Shown here one piece after another: positions 25,772 to 36,162 of a stretch of DNA of 64,000 nucleotides; positions within the stretch are counted from its first letter, which is position 1, and each line of letters starts with the position of its first letter. A program made the position numbers and the translations under genes. Origin of the DNA: Microbacterium paraoxydans (GTDB lineage: Bacteria > Actinomycetota > Actinomycetes > Actinomycetales > Microbacteriaceae); assembly GCF_900105335.1 (NCBI RefSeq), contig NZ_LT629770.1:3488214-3552213 (forward strand). Direction: 5' to 3'. The notes below the pieces were generated by a model. The model saw only the letters and a program-made list of their open reading frames with translations. It made no database searches and was not told the origin of the DNA.

Positions 25772-26197
25772 TCAGGCGAGCGTCGCCTCGAGCGTGATCT
25801 CGATCCCCGCGAGAGCCTGGGACACCGGGCATCCGGTCTTCGCCCCCTCGGCGATCTCCTGGAACTTCTCCGCGGTCAGACCCGGCACCGTCGCGTTGAC
25901 GTTGAGGTGGCTGCCGGTGATGCCGACGCCCGGCTTGAAGGTGACCGAGGCGCTGGTGTCGACGCGCTCCGGTGCGGTGCCGTTCTCGGCGAGTGCGTGC
26001 GAGAGCGCCATGCTGAAGCAGGAGGCATGGGCCGCGGCGATGAGCTCCTCCGGCGTCGTGGTCGTGTCGCTGCCCTCGCTGCGGGACTTCCAGTCGATCG
26101 GGAACGTCCCCAGATGTGAGGAGGAGAAGGCGACCGTGCCGGAACCCTCCGTGAGCGATCCGGTCCAGGTGGCGGCGGCTTCACTGGTGACGGGCAT
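25772..26197 (-). CDS. OsmC family peroxiredoxin
   Basis: A 141-residue thiol peroxidase of the OsmC/Ohr group. Both catalytic cysteines are present: HASCFSMALSHAL in the middle and TGCPVSQAL near the C-terminus. The start TSEAAATWTGSLTEGSGTV is typical for OsmC rather than Ohr. It detoxifies organic hydroperoxides in the cytoplasm. Monocistronic and convergent with the small membrane protein gene. Confidence 0.92.
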   Translation of the reverse strand: MPVTSEAAATWTGSLTEGSGTVAFSSSHLGTFPIDWKSRSEGSDTTTTPEELIAAAHASCFSMALSHALAENGTAPERVDTSASVTFKPGVGITGSHLNVNATVPGLTAEKFQEIAEGAKTGCPVSQALAGIEITLEATLA

Positions 26198-26281
26198 GGT
26201 TCCTCCGGTTCTGACGCCACCGGGGGAGCGGCGTCGCTTGGTCGCCAGCCTACCGAGCGACCGGGCCTTCGGGAACCGGCG

Positions 26282-26857
26282 TCAGGCGGCGCGGCGCGGT
26301 CGTCCGGTGAGCCCGACGCGCTGCAGCAGGAGGTAGAGCTGGCATCCGAGGCACAGTCCGAACACGGCGTTGAGGAAGGCGGCGAGGAACGCCGCGGCGG
26401 TGGCGATCGGAAGGGCCCACGGCACCCCGGCGAGGTGGAGCAGGAGGCCGAGTCCCACGACGACGAGACCCACGCCCTGGGCGAACCGCGGGGGACGGGG
26501 ATCCTCCAGCTCTGCGGGCGGCGCGAGGCGCGGACGGACGAGGCGGCGGTAGAGGACGCCCCAGGGCGCGGTGGTGGGAGAGACGACGCCCCAGAGGAAC
26601 AGGAGCGCGATCAGCGTGGCCAGGAGGAAGCCAGGGTCGAGCACGCGCGCGACGGGCCCCGCGGCGGAGACCGCCCAGCCGCCTCCTCCGATGAACGCGA
26701 ACTCCGACGACGCCGTGAGCGCGAACCAGCGATCGGGGGTCCGCGCGGTGGAGATCCCGATGAGGGCCAGGAACGTCGCGATGGCGAGCAGGAGCGCGGT
26801 GATCCCGGCGGCGAAGCGGGGCCCGCGCGGATCGATTCCGGGGGGAGGGGTCATCAT
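26282..26857 (-). CDS. DUF4395 membrane protein
   Basis: A 191-residue protein with about four to five hydrophobic helices. The conserved family element near the C-terminus, NAVFGLCLGCQLYLLLQR, contains a membrane-embedded CxxC pair (CLGC). The start ATG-ATG overlaps the stop of the upstream thioredoxin-like gene (ATGA), so the two are made together. Such pairing suggests a membrane thiol partner for the thioredoxin-like protein, perhaps in disulfide reduction or sulfur handling (inference). Confidence 0.8.
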   Translation of the reverse strand: MMTPPPGIDPRGPRFAAGITALLLAIATFLALIGISTARTPDRWFALTASSEFAFIGGGGWAVSAAGPVARVLDPGFLLATLIALLFLWGVVSPTTAPWGVLYRRLVRPRLAPPAELEDPRPPRFAQGVGLVVVGLGLLLHLAGVPWALPIATAAAFLAAFLNAVFGLCLGCQLYLLLQRVGLTGRPRRAA

Positions 26858-27288
26858 CTGCTCCAGACGGGGTCTGAGACGGCGGCGACGGCGTGGGTCA
26901 GGCTCTCCCGAGCGGGTATGCCCGCGAACCGGGCCCTGACGCGCCCGGTGGTGTCGAGCACGAAGGTGGTCGGTGTCTGCAGCACACGGTAGCGCGCCGA
27001 GAGATCCGGGCGGTGCGTGAGATCGATCTCGATGTGCGCGAGGCCGGCGTCCGCGGACGCATAGGAGCCGAGAAGACGACGCACCTGGGGGCAGCGGGCG
27101 CATGTCTCCGTGCTGAACTGCACGAGCGTCGCCGTGGCCCCCAGCGCCGCGCCCTCCGCATCAGCGGGATCGAACCGCAGGTCGCCGCCGTCGCGGCGGC
27201 GGCCCTCTCTCCCGCGGAGCACGAGCCCGACCACGGTGGCGAGCACCAGCAGCGCGGCCAGAGCGGCGAGAGCGAGCGCGGGGGACAT
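26854..27288 (-). CDS. Membrane-anchored thioredoxin-like protein
   Basis: A 144-residue protein with one N-terminal hydrophobic helix (residues 3-26) and an outward thioredoxin fold. The active site is CARC in FSTETCARCPQVRRLL, and TPTTFVLD supplies the cis-Pro. Start ATG; the downstream DUF4395 gene overlaps by four bases. It is probably a thiol-disulfide exchanger on the outer face of the membrane, working with its neighbour. Confidence 0.85.
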   Translation of the reverse strand: MSPALALAALAALLVLATVVGLVLRGREGRRRDGGDLRFDPADAEGAALGATATLVQFSTETCARCPQVRRLLGSYASADAGLAHIEIDLTHRPDLSARYRVLQTPTTFVLDTTGRVRARFAGIPARESLTHAVAAVSDPVWSR

Positions 27289-27401
27289 CCCTCGAGGCTA
27301 GATCCGCGGCCGCGGGAGCGTCGCGATGTTTCGGTACGTGACGTGCGGATCGCGTGACGACCACCGCCCCCGCCGGGAGCGGGGCGGGTATCCTGACAAC
27401 C

Positions 27402-28211
27402 ATGAGCGCCGCTGTCCCGACTCCGTACGAAGACCTGCTCCGCGACGTGCTCGAGACGGGCACGCACAAGAGCGATCGCACCGGGACCGGGACCACGAGC
27501 GTGTTCGGGCGACAGATCCGCTTCGATCTCGCGCAGGGCTTCCCCCTCATCACCACGAAGCGCGTGCACTTCAAGTCCATCGCGTACGAGCTGCTCTGGT
27601 TCCTGCGCGGCGACTCCAACGTCCGCTGGCTGCAGGAGAACGGCGTCTCGATCTGGGACGAGTGGGCGGACGAGGAGGGCGACCTCGGCCCGGTGTACGG
27701 CGTCCAGTGGCGGTCCTGGCCGACTCCCGACGGCGGCAGCATCGATCAGCTGACCGAGGTCATCGAGCAGATCCGGCGCTCACCCGACTCGCGGCGCCTC
27801 CTCGTCTCCGCCTGGAATCCCGCGGACATCCCGGACATGGCCCTCGCACCGTGCCACGCACTGTTCCAGTTCTACGTCGCCGACGGAAAGCTCTCCTGCC
27901 AGCTCTACCAGCGCAGCGCGGACATGTTCCTCGGCGTCCCCTTCAACATCGCCTCCTACGCGCTGCTGACGATGATGATCGCGCAGCAGGTGGGGCTGGA
28001 GCCGGGCGACTTCGTGTGGACCGGCGGGGACTGCCACGTCTACGACAACCACGTCGAGCAGGTGCGCGAGCAGCTCACACGAGAGGCCTACCCGTATCCG
28101 ACGCTGCGGTTCGCGCGGAAGCCGGACTCGATCTTCGACTATCGGTTCGACGACTTCGTCGTCGAGGATTACCAGCACCACGCACCGATCAGGGCGGCGG
28201 TGGCGGTATGA
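27402..28211 (+). CDS. thyA: Thymidylate synthase
   Basis: Makes dTMP from dUMP using methylenetetrahydrofolate. 269 residues. Landmarks: [19 protein letters not shown], the folate/dUMP-binding [14 protein letters not shown], the catalytic Cys in [12 protein letters not shown], and [22 protein letters not shown] at 27402 is the family start. Its stop overlaps folA by four bases; the dihydrofolate made here is reduced by the folA product. Confidence 0.97.
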   Translation: MSAAVPTPYEDLLRDVLETGTHKSDRTGTGTTSVFGRQIRFDLAQGFPLITTKRVHFKSIAYELLWFLRGDSNVRWLQENGVSIWDEWADEEGDLGPVYGVQWRSWPTPDGGSIDQLTEVIEQIRRSPDSRRLLVSAWNPADIPDMALAPCHALFQFYVADGKLSCQLYQRSADMFLGVPFNIASYALLTMMIAQQVGLEPGDFVWTGGDCHVYDNHVEQVREQLTREAYPYPTLRFARKPDSIFDYRFDDFVVEDYQHHAPIRAAVAV

Positions 28212-28684
28212 CCTGGGTGGGGCTCATCTGGGCGGAGGCCGCCGGAGGCGTGATCGGCGCCGAGGGCGGCATGCCCTGGTACGTGCCGGAGGACCTGGCG
28301 CACTTCAAGGAGACCACCCAGGGCGCGCCGGTCGTCATGGGGCGCAAGACCTGGGACTCGCTGCCCAAGAGATTCCGTCCCCTGCCCGGTCGCGACAACA
28401 TCGTCGTGACCCGACAGCAGGACTGGACGGCGGAGGGCGCCCGCCGTGCGGCCACGGTGTCCGAGGCCGTGCGCGGCCAGGAGAAGGTGTGGATCATCGG
28501 CGGTGCGGAGATCTTCCGTCAGGTGATCGCCGACGCCGACCGGCTCGAGGTCACGGAGCTCGACCTCACGGTCGACGGCGACACGTTCGCTCCGCCGAAG
28601 ACCGGGTGGCGCGTGGTGGACGAGGGGGACTGGCAGACGTCCCGCACCGGCGTCCGGTATCGCTTCCTGAGGTACGAGCGCTGA
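28208..28684 (+). CDS. folA: Dihydrofolate reductase
   Basis: A 158-residue NADPH-dependent enzyme regenerating tetrahydrofolate. Landmarks: [26 protein letters not shown] (substrate loop with the catalytic acid), [12 protein letters not shown] (NADPH) and [11 protein letters not shown]. Coupled to thyA (overlap of four bases) and to the next gene, an SDR (one-base overlap TGATG). Confidence 0.96.
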   Translation: MTWVGLIWAEAAGGVIGAEGGMPWYVPEDLAHFKETTQGAPVVMGRKTWDSLPKRFRPLPGRDNIVVTRQQDWTAEGARRAATVSEAVRGQEKVWIIGGAEIFRQVIADADRLEVTELDLTVDGDTFAPPKTGWRVVDEGDWQTSRTGVRYRFLRYER

Positions 28685-29445
28685 TGCCCACCGCACTGAT
28701 CACCGGAGCCAGCGCGGGGCTGGGCGCCGAGTTCGCCCGTCAGCTGGCACGTCGACGCGCCGACCTCGTGCTCGTGGCCCGCTCGGAGGAACCGCTCTCG
28801 GCTCTCGCGGCGGAGTTGCGCGGCGAGTGGGGAGTGGCCGTCGAGGTGCTCCCGGCCGATCTGTCCGAGGAGGCCGGCGTCGAGCTCGTCGCGGCTCGGC
28901 TCCGTGATCGGGACGACCCGATCGACCTGCTCGTGAACAACGCCGGGTTCGGGCTGCCGCTGCAGTTCGCCGACAACGACATCGAGGACGAGGTGCGGCA
29001 TCTGCGTGTGCACGTCGAGGCCTCCATGCGCCTGATGCACGCGGCCCTGCAGACCATGCGGGGGCGGGGCGGTCGGATCATCAACGTCGCCTCGGTGGCC
29101 GGTTTCATCTCGCGGTCGACGTACTCCGCCTGCAAGGCCTGGCTCATCGATTTCAGCCGATGGGCGAACGCGGCCTACGGTCCGGACGGCGTGAGCGTCA
29201 CGGCGCTCTGCCCCGGTTTCACGCACACGTCCTTCCACGAGCGGATGGGTCTCGCGGTGGGCGAGGAGGGCGTGCCGCCGTTCCTGTGGCTCGATGCCCG
29301 AGACGTCGTGCGCGAGGGGCTCCGCGACGCGGCGCGCGGTAAGGCCGTGTCCATCCCCTCGCTGCGTTACAAGGCCGTCGTCGCCGTGACGAAGGTGCTG
29401 CCCCGATCCCTCACTGCGGCTGTCGCGCGTCGGGGCCGGGTCTGA
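28684..29445 (+). CDS. SDR family oxidoreductase
   Basis: A classical short-chain dehydrogenase/reductase of 253 residues. The NAD(P) loop is TGASAGLG, the NNAG motif is LVNNAGFG, the catalytic Ser is in NVASVAGF and the YxxxK pair is STYSACKAW. The C-terminal stretch (SLRYKAVVAVTKVLPRSL) is typical of the DltE/YqjQ-like group. Translation is coupled to folA by one base. The substrate is unknown; linkage to folate metabolism may be only positional. Confidence 0.9.
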   Translation: MPTALITGASAGLGAEFARQLARRRADLVLVARSEEPLSALAAELRGEWGVAVEVLPADLSEEAGVELVAARLRDRDDPIDLLVNNAGFGLPLQFADNDIEDEVRHLRVHVEASMRLMHAALQTMRGRGGRIINVASVAGFISRSTYSACKAWLIDFSRWANAAYGPDGVSVTALCPGFTHTSFHERMGLAVGEEGVPPFLWLDARDVVREGLRDAARGKAVSIPSLRYKAVVAVTKVLPRSLTAAVARRGRV

Positions 29446-29454
29446 CGCTTCCGG

Positions 29455-29994
29455 TCAGCGGAATCGACCGAGGCGGATCCCTGCGAGAGCGATCGCGGCG
29501 ATCGTCTCCCCGTCGGTGATCCGACCGTCGGCGATCATCCGGAGGACGTCCCCGAACGCGACCCACTCGACGGTGTCGATGCCCTCTTCCGCGCGGCTGT
29601 CGGCCGCGTCGTCGATGCGCTCGATCTCCCGCGCCAGGAAGACGTGCTCCGTGGCCTCCGCGATGCCGTCGAGCGCGTGCGTGCTGCCGAGGTGCTCCCA
29701 CCGGTGCGCACGGTACCCGGACTCCTCCCGGAGCTCCCGTTCCGCGGCGGCACGCGGGTCCTCGCCGTCGGTACCGCCGGCGGGGACCTCGACGGACGGT
29801 CCCACCGTGTAGCGCTCGACGGTCACCAGGCACACCCGGTCCTCGGCGTCCATCGCGACGATGAACACCGCGGGGTTCTTGACCGTCATCACGCCGTAGA
29901 CGCCCGGGCCGCCCGGCCCGGTGACGTCGTCCTCACGCACGCGGATCCAGGCGTTCTCGTAGGTCGTGCGCGAGGCGTGCGTGATCCAACCCAT
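29455..29994 (-). CDS. NUDIX hydrolase (ADP-ribose pyrophosphatase-like)
   Basis: A 179-residue pyrophosphohydrolase. The Nudix box runs from GGTDGEDPRAAAERE into LREESGY, with all essential Glu residues (REU-EE-G). The preceding strand VEVPAG and the following HALDGIAEATEHVFLA resemble the ADP-ribose/GDP-mannose group. It would cleave nucleotide-sugar diphosphates in the cytoplasm. Divergent from dapA with an 80-base gap. Confidence 0.9.
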   Translation of the reverse strand: MGWITHASRTTYENAWIRVREDDVTGPGGPGVYGVMTVKNPAVFIVAMDAEDRVCLVTVERYTVGPSVEVPAGGTDGEDPRAAAERELREESGYRAHRWEHLGSTHALDGIAEATEHVFLAREIERIDDAADSRAEEGIDTVEWVAFGDVLRMIADGRITDGETIAAIALAGIRLGRFR

Positions 29995-30073
29995 CGTGCG
30001 AGCTTACGGCCGACGGAGCAGTAGCACGCGGACGCGTCCGCGGCAGCGGCATCCGACCCGATACGCTGGACGC

Positions 30074-31051
30074 ATGACGCACTCGGGCAACCCCTTCGGA
30101 CAGGTTCTCGTCGCGCTCGTCACTCCGATGACGGCCGACGGCGAAGTCGACTGGCCCGCCGTCGAGAAGCACATCGATGACGTGATCACCGCAGGCGCGG
30201 ACGGCATCGTCGTGACGGGAACGACCGGCGAGACCTCGACCCTGACGGACCCGGAGAAGCTCAAGCTCGTCGAGGTCGGCAAGTCCGTCTCCGCAGGCCG
30301 CGCGAAGATCATCACCGGCGGCGGATCGAACGAGACCGCGCACGCCATCGAGCTGTACAAGGCCAGCGAGAAGGCCGGTGCCGACGGCATCATGATCGTC
30401 ACGCCGTACTACAACAAGCCGACGCAGGCGGGTATCCTCACGCACTTCCGGCTCGTCGCCGATGCGACCGACCTGCCGGTCATCCTGTACGACATCCCCG
30501 GGCGGACCGGTGTCCCGATCAAGTACGAGACGATCCTCCGGCTCGCGAAGCACCCGAACATCCTCGCGGTGAAGGACGCCAAGGGCGACTTCTCCGAGGT
30601 GAGCCGTGTGCTCAACCAGACCGACCTCATGTACTTCTCCGGTGACGACGCGAACGTGCTGCCGCATCTGTCGATCGGGGCGACCGGCCTCATCGGCGTG
30701 ACGGCGAACGTCGCCGCCGCTCCGTACCGGACCATCATCGATGCGGTGAACCGGGGCGACCTCGCCACCGCGACGGCCGAGCACAAGCGACTGGAGCCGC
30801 TGGTCCGGGCCGTCATGACGCACGTCCCCGGCACGGTCGCCGCGAAGTACATCCTGCACGGGTTGGGTCGCATCTCCAGCCCGCGTGTCCGCCTTCCCCT
30901 CGTCGGCCCGGAGGAGTGGGAGGCCGCCCTCATCGAGGACGAGCTCGATCTCGTCAGCGGCGTGCCGGGGGCGGACTTCTCGAACTTCCGGCCCGACCGC
31001 AACGCGGCCGCGGGCGGCGCCCTGCCGAAGGTGCACGGCACGACGCGCTGA
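30074..31051 (+). CDS. dapA: 4-hydroxy-tetrahydrodipicolinate synthase
   Basis: Condenses pyruvate with aspartate semialdehyde, the first step of the DAP/lysine branch. 325 residues. The Schiff-base Lys is in ILAVKDAKGD, the Tyr of the catalytic triad in VTPYYNKPTQ, and TGTTGETSTL is the pyruvate-binding loop. The start ATG is at the family position; upstream in-frame codons are leader. The tail after residue 290 is slightly longer than in enteric enzymes. rnj follows 53 bases later, a common actinobacterial pairing. Confidence 0.97.
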   Translation: MTHSGNPFGQVLVALVTPMTADGEVDWPAVEKHIDDVITAGADGIVVTGTTGETSTLTDPEKLKLVEVGKSVSAGRAKIITGGGSNETAHAIELYKASEKAGADGIMIVTPYYNKPTQAGILTHFRLVADATDLPVILYDIPGRTGVPIKYETILRLAKHPNILAVKDAKGDFSEVSRVLNQTDLMYFSGDDANVLPHLSIGATGLIGVTANVAAAPYRTIIDAVNRGDLATATAEHKRLEPLVRAVMTHVPGTVAAKYILHGLGRISSPRVRLPLVGPEEWEAALIEDELDLVSGVPGADFSNFRPDRNAAAGGALPKVHGTTR

Positions 31052-31104
31052 GCCGCGTCACCATGAACGAACGGACGCGTGGAGTGTCCGACTGAGGAGA
31101 CAGC

Positions 31105-32781
31105 ATGTCCATTCCCCTGGCCGAACCGTCCGCTCTCGACGAAGGGACGCTCCGGGTCATCCCGATCGGCGGCCTGGGGGAGATCGGTCGCAACATGACC
31201 GTGTTCGAGTACGCGGGCAAGATCCTGATCGTGGACTGCGGGGTGCTCTTCCCGGAGGAGCACCAGCCGGGTGTCGACCTGATCCTCCCCGACTTCGAGC
31301 CGATCCGCGATCGTCTCGATGACATCGTGGGCGTGGTGCTGACGCACGGGCACGAAGACCACATCGGGGCCGTTCCGTACCTGCTGCGGCTGAAGAGCGA
31401 CATCCCGCTGATCGGCTCCGGACTCACGCTCGCCCTCGTCGAGGCGAAGCTGAAGGAGCACCGCATCAAGGCCTTCACCTTGACCGTGAAGGAAGGTCAG
31501 CAGGAGAAGGTCGGACCGTTCGACCTCGAGTTCGTCGCGGTGAACCACTCCATCCCGGACGCGCTGGCGGTCGCGATCCGCACCCCCGCCGGCATGGCTC
31601 TGGCCACCGGCGACTTCAAGATGGACCAGTTGCCCCTGGACGGCCGCATCACCGATCTGCGCGCGTTCTCGCGCCTGGGGGAGGAGGGCGTCGATCTCTT
31701 CCTCGTCGACTCCACCAACGCCGACGTCCCCGGCTTCACGCCCACGGAGCGCTCCATCGGCCCGGTCCTCGACCAGGTCATCGGCAAGGCTCCGCGGCGC
31801 GTGATCGTCGCGAGCTTCTCCAGCCACGTGCACCGCGTGCAGCAGGTCATCCACGCCGCGCACGCGCACGGACGTCGGGTGGCTTTCCTCGGCCGCAGCA
31901 TGGTCCGCAACATGACGATCGCGGAGCAGCTCGGCTACCTCAAGGTGCCGGCGGGCGTGCTGATCGACTTCAAGAAGGCACGCGACCTCCCGGACGAGCA
32001 GATCGTCTACATGTCGACCGGTTCGCAGGGCGAGCCGATGGCCGTGCTGAGCCGGATGGCCAACATGGACCACGCCATCGAGGTGAGCGAGGGCGACACC
32101 GTGATCCTGGCGTCGAGCCTCATCCCGGGCAACGAGAATGCCGTCTACCGCGTCATCGACGGGCTCACGAAGCTGGGCGCCAACGTCGTGCACAAGGCCA
32201 ACGCGCGCGTGCACGTGTCGGGGCACGCCGCGGCCGGCGAGCTGCTCTACTGCTACAACATCCTCAAGCCGAAGAACGTCCTCCCTGTCCACGGGGAGTA
32301 CCGGCACCTGATCGCCAACGCCAAGCTCGCCCAGGACACCGGGATCCCCGAGCAGAACACGATCATCGCCTCCAACGGCACCGTGATCGACCTGAAGGAC
32401 GGAGTCGCCCGGGTGGCCGGGCAGCTCGACCTCGGGTTCGTCTACGTCGACGGCTCGACCGTCGGCGAGATCACCGACGCCGACCTCAAGGACCGCCGCA
32501 TCCTCGGTGAGGAGGGGTTCATCTCGGTCATCGTCGTGGTGGACGCCGCCACCGGGCGCATCATCTCCGGTCCGGAGATCCATGCCCGCGGTGTGGCCGA
32601 GGACGACGCGGTCTTCGACGACGTCGCTCCGAAGATCGTCGCCGCCCTGAAGGAGGCGTCCGGCAACGGCGTGCGCGACACGCACGCGCTGTCGCAGGTG
32701 GTGCGTCGCACGATCGGCCGCTGGGTGAACCAGAAGCTGCGTCGTCGTCCGATGATCGTCCCTCTCGTCATCGAGGCCTGA
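31105..32781 (+). CDS. rnj: Ribonuclease J
   Basis: A 558-residue metallo-beta-lactamase/beta-CASP RNase with endonuclease and 5'-3' exonuclease activity, central to mRNA decay and rRNA maturation. The metal motif HxHxDH is HGHEDHIG; VNHSIPDALAVAIRTPAG and ATGDFKMDQ are the next blocks; the beta-CASP part has STGSQGEPMAVLSRMA and HVSGHAAAGEL; the C-terminal domain has RRTIGRWVNQKLRRRPMIVPLVIE. ATG follows GAGGAGAC. A 13-base hairpin ends the unit. Confidence 0.97.
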   Translation: MSIPLAEPSALDEGTLRVIPIGGLGEIGRNMTVFEYAGKILIVDCGVLFPEEHQPGVDLILPDFEPIRDRLDDIVGVVLTHGHEDHIGAVPYLLRLKSDIPLIGSGLTLALVEAKLKEHRIKAFTLTVKEGQQEKVGPFDLEFVAVNHSIPDALAVAIRTPAGMALATGDFKMDQLPLDGRITDLRAFSRLGEEGVDLFLVDSTNADVPGFTPTERSIGPVLDQVIGKAPRRVIVASFSSHVHRVQQVIHAAHAHGRRVAFLGRSMVRNMTIAEQLGYLKVPAGVLIDFKKARDLPDEQIVYMSTGSQGEPMAVLSRMANMDHAIEVSEGDTVILASSLIPGNENAVYRVIDGLTKLGANVVHKANARVHVSGHAAAGELLYCYNILKPKNVLPVHGEYRHLIANAKLAQDTGIPEQNTIIASNGTVIDLKDGVARVAGQLDLGFVYVDGSTVGEITDADLKDRRILGEEGFISVIVVVDAATGRIISGPEIHARGVAEDDAVFDDVAPKIVAALKEASGNGVRDTHALSQVVRRTIGRWVNQKLRRRPMIVPLVIEA

Positions 32782-32787
32782 CCCTCG

Positions 32788-32817
32788 GATCACGGCGCGC
32801 CCTCGCGCGCCGTGATC
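32788..32817 (+). terminator. rnj terminator
   Basis: GATCACGGCGCGC (32788-32800) pairs perfectly with 32805-32817; loop CCTC; 6 bases after the rnj stop. Confidence 0.75.
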
Positions 32818-32872
32818 GTCGATTTCCGCGTGGTGACGCGGAGATGTCGGTCTCGGGTCGTACCGTGGAGGC

Positions 32873-35587
32873 ATGGCCAGGAGCAGCACCAAGACCGAGC
32901 GCGCCTCGACGAGCGCCCCGTCGCGCCCCAAGCGGCAGGCGGCTCCGAAGGCGCAGCCCGCTCCGAAGAAGTACATCGACGAGGCGGACAAGCCGCCCGT
33001 CGCCGCGCGCGCCTGGAACGGGCTCGCGCACGGCGTCGGCGGACTCTTCCGGGCCTTCGGGCCGGAGACGCTGCAGAAGGACGACCGCAGAGACGGCTTC
33101 CCGTTCCTGCTGGTGATCCTGGCGGCGCTCGGCGCCGTCAACGAGTGGTTCTTCATCGGCAACGAGGTCGCGGCGAACATCAGCGCCTACTCGGTGGGGC
33201 TCTTCGTCGGTCGGGTGGCCTTCATCATGCCGGTGCTGCTGCTCTTCCTGGCGGGATGGCTCTTCCGGCACCCGTCGTCCGTGCACGACAACGGACGCAT
33301 CGGCATCGGCTTCGGGATGTTCGTGCTCGCTCTGGCGGGCATCTTCCACGTCGCCGGCCCTCGCCCCCACCCGAATCAGGGCATGCCCGCGCTGAGCGAG
33401 TCGGGTGGTCTGCTCGGATGGCTCGTGGGGCAGCCCCTGACGTACCTGACCGACATCCCGGCCTACATCATCCTCGGGCTGCTCGCCGCCCTGAGCATCC
33501 TCATCCTCACGAAGACCCCGCCGAACCGCATCGGTGCGCGCCTGGGAGACCTCTACGCGTGGATGTTCGACGCCGAGCGCCCGCAGAAGCCGGCGAAGGA
33601 CGCTGCGGACGCGGTCGACGAGGCAGACAAGGTCGACGATCCGGACGTCCTGCCCTGGTGGCGGCGCAACAAGACCGGTCGCGAGGAAGACCCCGACGAG
33701 GGGACTCTCGCCTCGGACGACATCACCGCGCTGTTGTCCACGACCGAGGCCACCCCGGCGTACGACCAGGCCGTGACGGTGGCGAACCCGTACGACGCGG
33801 CGACCGAAGTGCTCAGCGACGTGCGCTCGGTGACCGACGCGCTGGCGGAGCAGCAGACGACCGCGCTGCTGGACGATGAGTCCGACACCGGCGAGATGCC
33901 GGAGCTCCCCGGACTCGACGGCTTCGGCACGGAGGGCCCGGGCGACCGCGGCCCGCAGGCGCCGGTGGCCCCGTACATCCTTCCGTCGCCGGGCGTGCTG
34001 TCCGAGGGTCCGCCCTCGGTCGCGCGGTCCGAGGCGAACGACCGCATCGTCGAGCAGATCACGAGCGTCCTCGACCAGTTCAAGGTCGACGCCAAGGTCA
34101 CCGGGTTCTCCCGTGGTCCGACGGTCACGCAGTACGAGGTCGAGGTCGGCCACGGCGTCAAGGTCGAGAAGATCCTCCAGCTCAGCAACAACTTCGCCTA
34201 CGCGGTCGCCTCCAACGACGTCCGCATCCTCTCGCCGATCCCCGGCAAGAGCGCGATCGGCATCGAGATCCCGAACACCGACCGCGAGACGGTCGCTCTC
34301 GGCGACGTGCTGCGTTCCGCGGCCGCGCAGAAGAGCACGCACCCGCTCACGATCGGCGTCGGCAAGGACGTCGGCGGCAACTTCGTCGTCGCCAACCTCG
34401 CGAAGATGCCGCACCTCCTGGTGGCGGGCTCGACGGGGTCCGGAAAGTCCAGCTTCGTGAACTCGATGATCACGAGCCTCCTCATGCGGGCGCGCCCGTC
34501 CGACGTGCGCATGGTCCTCATCGACCCGAAGCGTGTCGAGCTGACGAGCTACGCCGGTGTCCCGCACCTGATCACTCCCATCATCACGAACCCGAAGAAA
34601 GCCGCCGAGGCGCTGCAATGGGTCGTGAAGGAGATGGACATGCGGTACGACGACCTCGCGTCGTTCGGCTTCCGCCACATCGACGACTTCAACCGCGCCG
34701 TGCGTGCGGGGGAGGTGGAGGTGCCCCCGGGCAGCGAACGGGTTCTCAAGCCGTACCCGTACCTCCTCGTCGTCGTCGACGAGCTCGCGGACCTCATGAT
34801 GGTCGCCCCGCGCGACGTCGAGGACTCGATCGTCCGCATCACGCAGCTCGCTCGCGCCTCCGGTATCCACCTGGTGCTCGCCACGCAGCGCCCGAGCGTC
34901 GACGTCGTCACGGGCCTCATCAAGGCGAACGTGCCGTCCCGTCTCGCGTTCGCGGTCACGAGCGTCACCGACAGCCGCGTGATCCTCGACAGCCCCGGCG
35001 CCGACAAGCTCATCGGCCAGGGTGACGCGCTCTTCTCGCCCATGGGCTCGTCGAAGCCGTTCCGACTGCAGGGTGCGTGGGTCGACGAGAAGGAGATCGA
35101 CGCGGTCGTCAAGCACGTCACGCGTCAGGCGCGTCCCGAGTACCGTGCCGACGTCCAGGAGGCGATGGAGCCGGCGAAGAAGAAGGAGGTCGACGAGGAC
35201 ATCGGCGACGACCTCGAGCTCCTGCTCGCGGCGGCCGAGCTCATCGTCTCCTCGCAGTTCGGATCCACGTCGATGCTGCAGCGCAAGCTGCGGGTCGGCT
35301 TCGCCAAGGCCGGACGCCTGATGGATCTCCTCGAGTCCCGTGAAGTCGTCGGCCCCTCGGAGGGCTCGAAGGCGCGCGATGTGCTCGCGACCCCCGAGCA
35401 GTTGCCGCAGGTCATGGCGAAGCTCCGCGGCGAAGACGTTCCGTCGGCTCCGGCGGCTCCGGCTGCGCCCGCCGCCGCGGCGGTGCCGCAGGCCGAACGG
35501 GATCCGTTGGAGGCGCAGTACGACGGCCTGCCGGTCGTCGAAGCGGAGGGCGACGAAGACGCCTGGGGCCTGACGGGACGCGACTGA
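32873..35587 (+). CDS. ftsK: DNA translocase FtsK/SpoIIIE family
   Basis: A septal DNA pump of 904 residues that clears chromosomes from the division site. Order: basic N-terminus, about four membrane helices (80-215), an acidic linker (230-370), the alpha-beta motor with Walker [13 protein letters not shown] and Walker [12 protein letters not shown], and the C-terminal gamma domain ([16 protein letters not shown]) that reads KOPS sequences, then an Ala/Pro tail. ATG after GGAGG. pgsA follows with a one-base overlap. Confidence 0.97.
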   Translation: MARSSTKTERASTSAPSRPKRQAAPKAQPAPKKYIDEADKPPVAARAWNGLAHGVGGLFRAFGPETLQKDDRRDGFPFLLVILAALGAVNEWFFIGNEVAANISAYSVGLFVGRVAFIMPVLLLFLAGWLFRHPSSVHDNGRIGIGFGMFVLALAGIFHVAGPRPHPNQGMPALSESGGLLGWLVGQPLTYLTDIPAYIILGLLAALSILILTKTPPNRIGARLGDLYAWMFDAERPQKPAKDAADAVDEADKVDDPDVLPWWRRNKTGREEDPDEGTLASDDITALLSTTEATPAYDQAVTVANPYDAATEVLSDVRSVTDALAEQQTTALLDDESDTGEMPELPGLDGFGTEGPGDRGPQAPVAPYILPSPGVLSEGPPSVARSEANDRIVEQITSVLDQFKVDAKVTGFSRGPTVTQYEVEVGHGVKVEKILQLSNNFAYAVASNDVRILSPIPGKSAIGIEIPNTDRETVALGDVLRSAAAQKSTHPLTIGVGKDVGGNFVVANLAKMPHLLVAGSTGSGKSSFVNSMITSLLMRARPSDVRMVLIDPKRVELTSYAGVPHLITPIITNPKKAAEALQWVVKEMDMRYDDLASFGFRHIDDFNRAVRAGEVEVPPGSERVLKPYPYLLVVVDELADLMMVAPRDVEDSIVRITQLARASGIHLVLATQRPSVDVVTGLIKANVPSRLAFAVTSVTDSRVILDSPGADKLIGQGDALFSPMGSSKPFRLQGAWVDEKEIDAVVKHVTRQARPEYRADVQEAMEPAKKKEVDEDIGDDLELLLAAAELIVSSQFGSTSMLQRKLRVGFAKAGRLMDLLESREVVGPSEGSKARDVLATPEQLPQVMAKLRGEDVPSAPAAPAAPAAAAVPQAERDPLEAQYDGLPVVEAEGDEDAWGLTGRD

Positions 35588-36162
35588 TGGCGATCCCTCG
35601 GCAGCTCCCCAACGCCATCACAGTGGCGCGCATCCCGCTCGCCGTGGTGTTCTTCGTCCTCCTGCTCGTCGGCGGGACGTACGGCCTCGCCGATCTCACC
35701 GTGCGCTGGATCGCTGCCGTCCTCTTCATCGTCGCCATCTCGACCGACTGGGTCGACGGCTACCTCGCACGTCGCTACGACATCGTCAGCGACTTCGGCA
35801 AGCTCTGGGACCCGATCGCGGACAAGCTCCTCACCGGCGCCGGATTCGTCGGGTTGGCGATCCTGGGCGAGGTCTCCTGGTGGATCGTCGTGATCATCCT
35901 CGTCCGCGAGTGGGGGATCACCATCCATCGTCTGGTCGTCGCGAGCGAGCACGTTGTCGCAGCCGCCTGGATGGGCAAGATCAAGACGGCCTTCCAGGGC
36001 GTCGCCCTCGGCTGGGCTCTCCTGCCGCTGCACGTGTTCATCGGGCTCGCCCCGTGGACGGTCGTGACGACCGTCCTCATGGTCATCGTGCTCGTGCTCA
36101 CCGTCGTCAGCGGGATCGACTACATCGTCGCGCAGGTGCGCGGCGCGCGTCAGAGCCGATGA
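35587..36162 (+). CDS. pgsA: CDP-diacylglycerol-glycerol-3-phosphate 3-phosphatidyltransferase
   Basis: Makes phosphatidylglycerol-phosphate at the membrane. 191 residues with about five helices. The CDP-alcohol phosphotransferase motif is complete: TDWVDGYLARRYDIVSDFGK followed by LWDPIADK, giving all the conserved Asp residues. Overlaps ftsK by one base and cinA by four. Confidence 0.94.
   Translation: MAIPRQLPNAITVARIPLAVVFFVLLLVGGTYGLADLTVRWIAAVLFIVAISTDWVDGYLARRYDIVSDFGKLWDPIADKLLTGAGFVGLAILGEVSWWIVVIILVREWGITIHRLVVASEHVVAAAWMGKIKTAFQGVALGWALLPLHVFIGLAPWTVVTTVLMVIVLVLTVVSGIDYIVAQVRGARQSR

Noticed and set aside
30409-35116. 900- and 780-codon open frames antisense to dapA-rnj and ftsK
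   Set aside because: Same cause: high GC leaves few stop codons. No ribosome-binding site, no recognisable fold.
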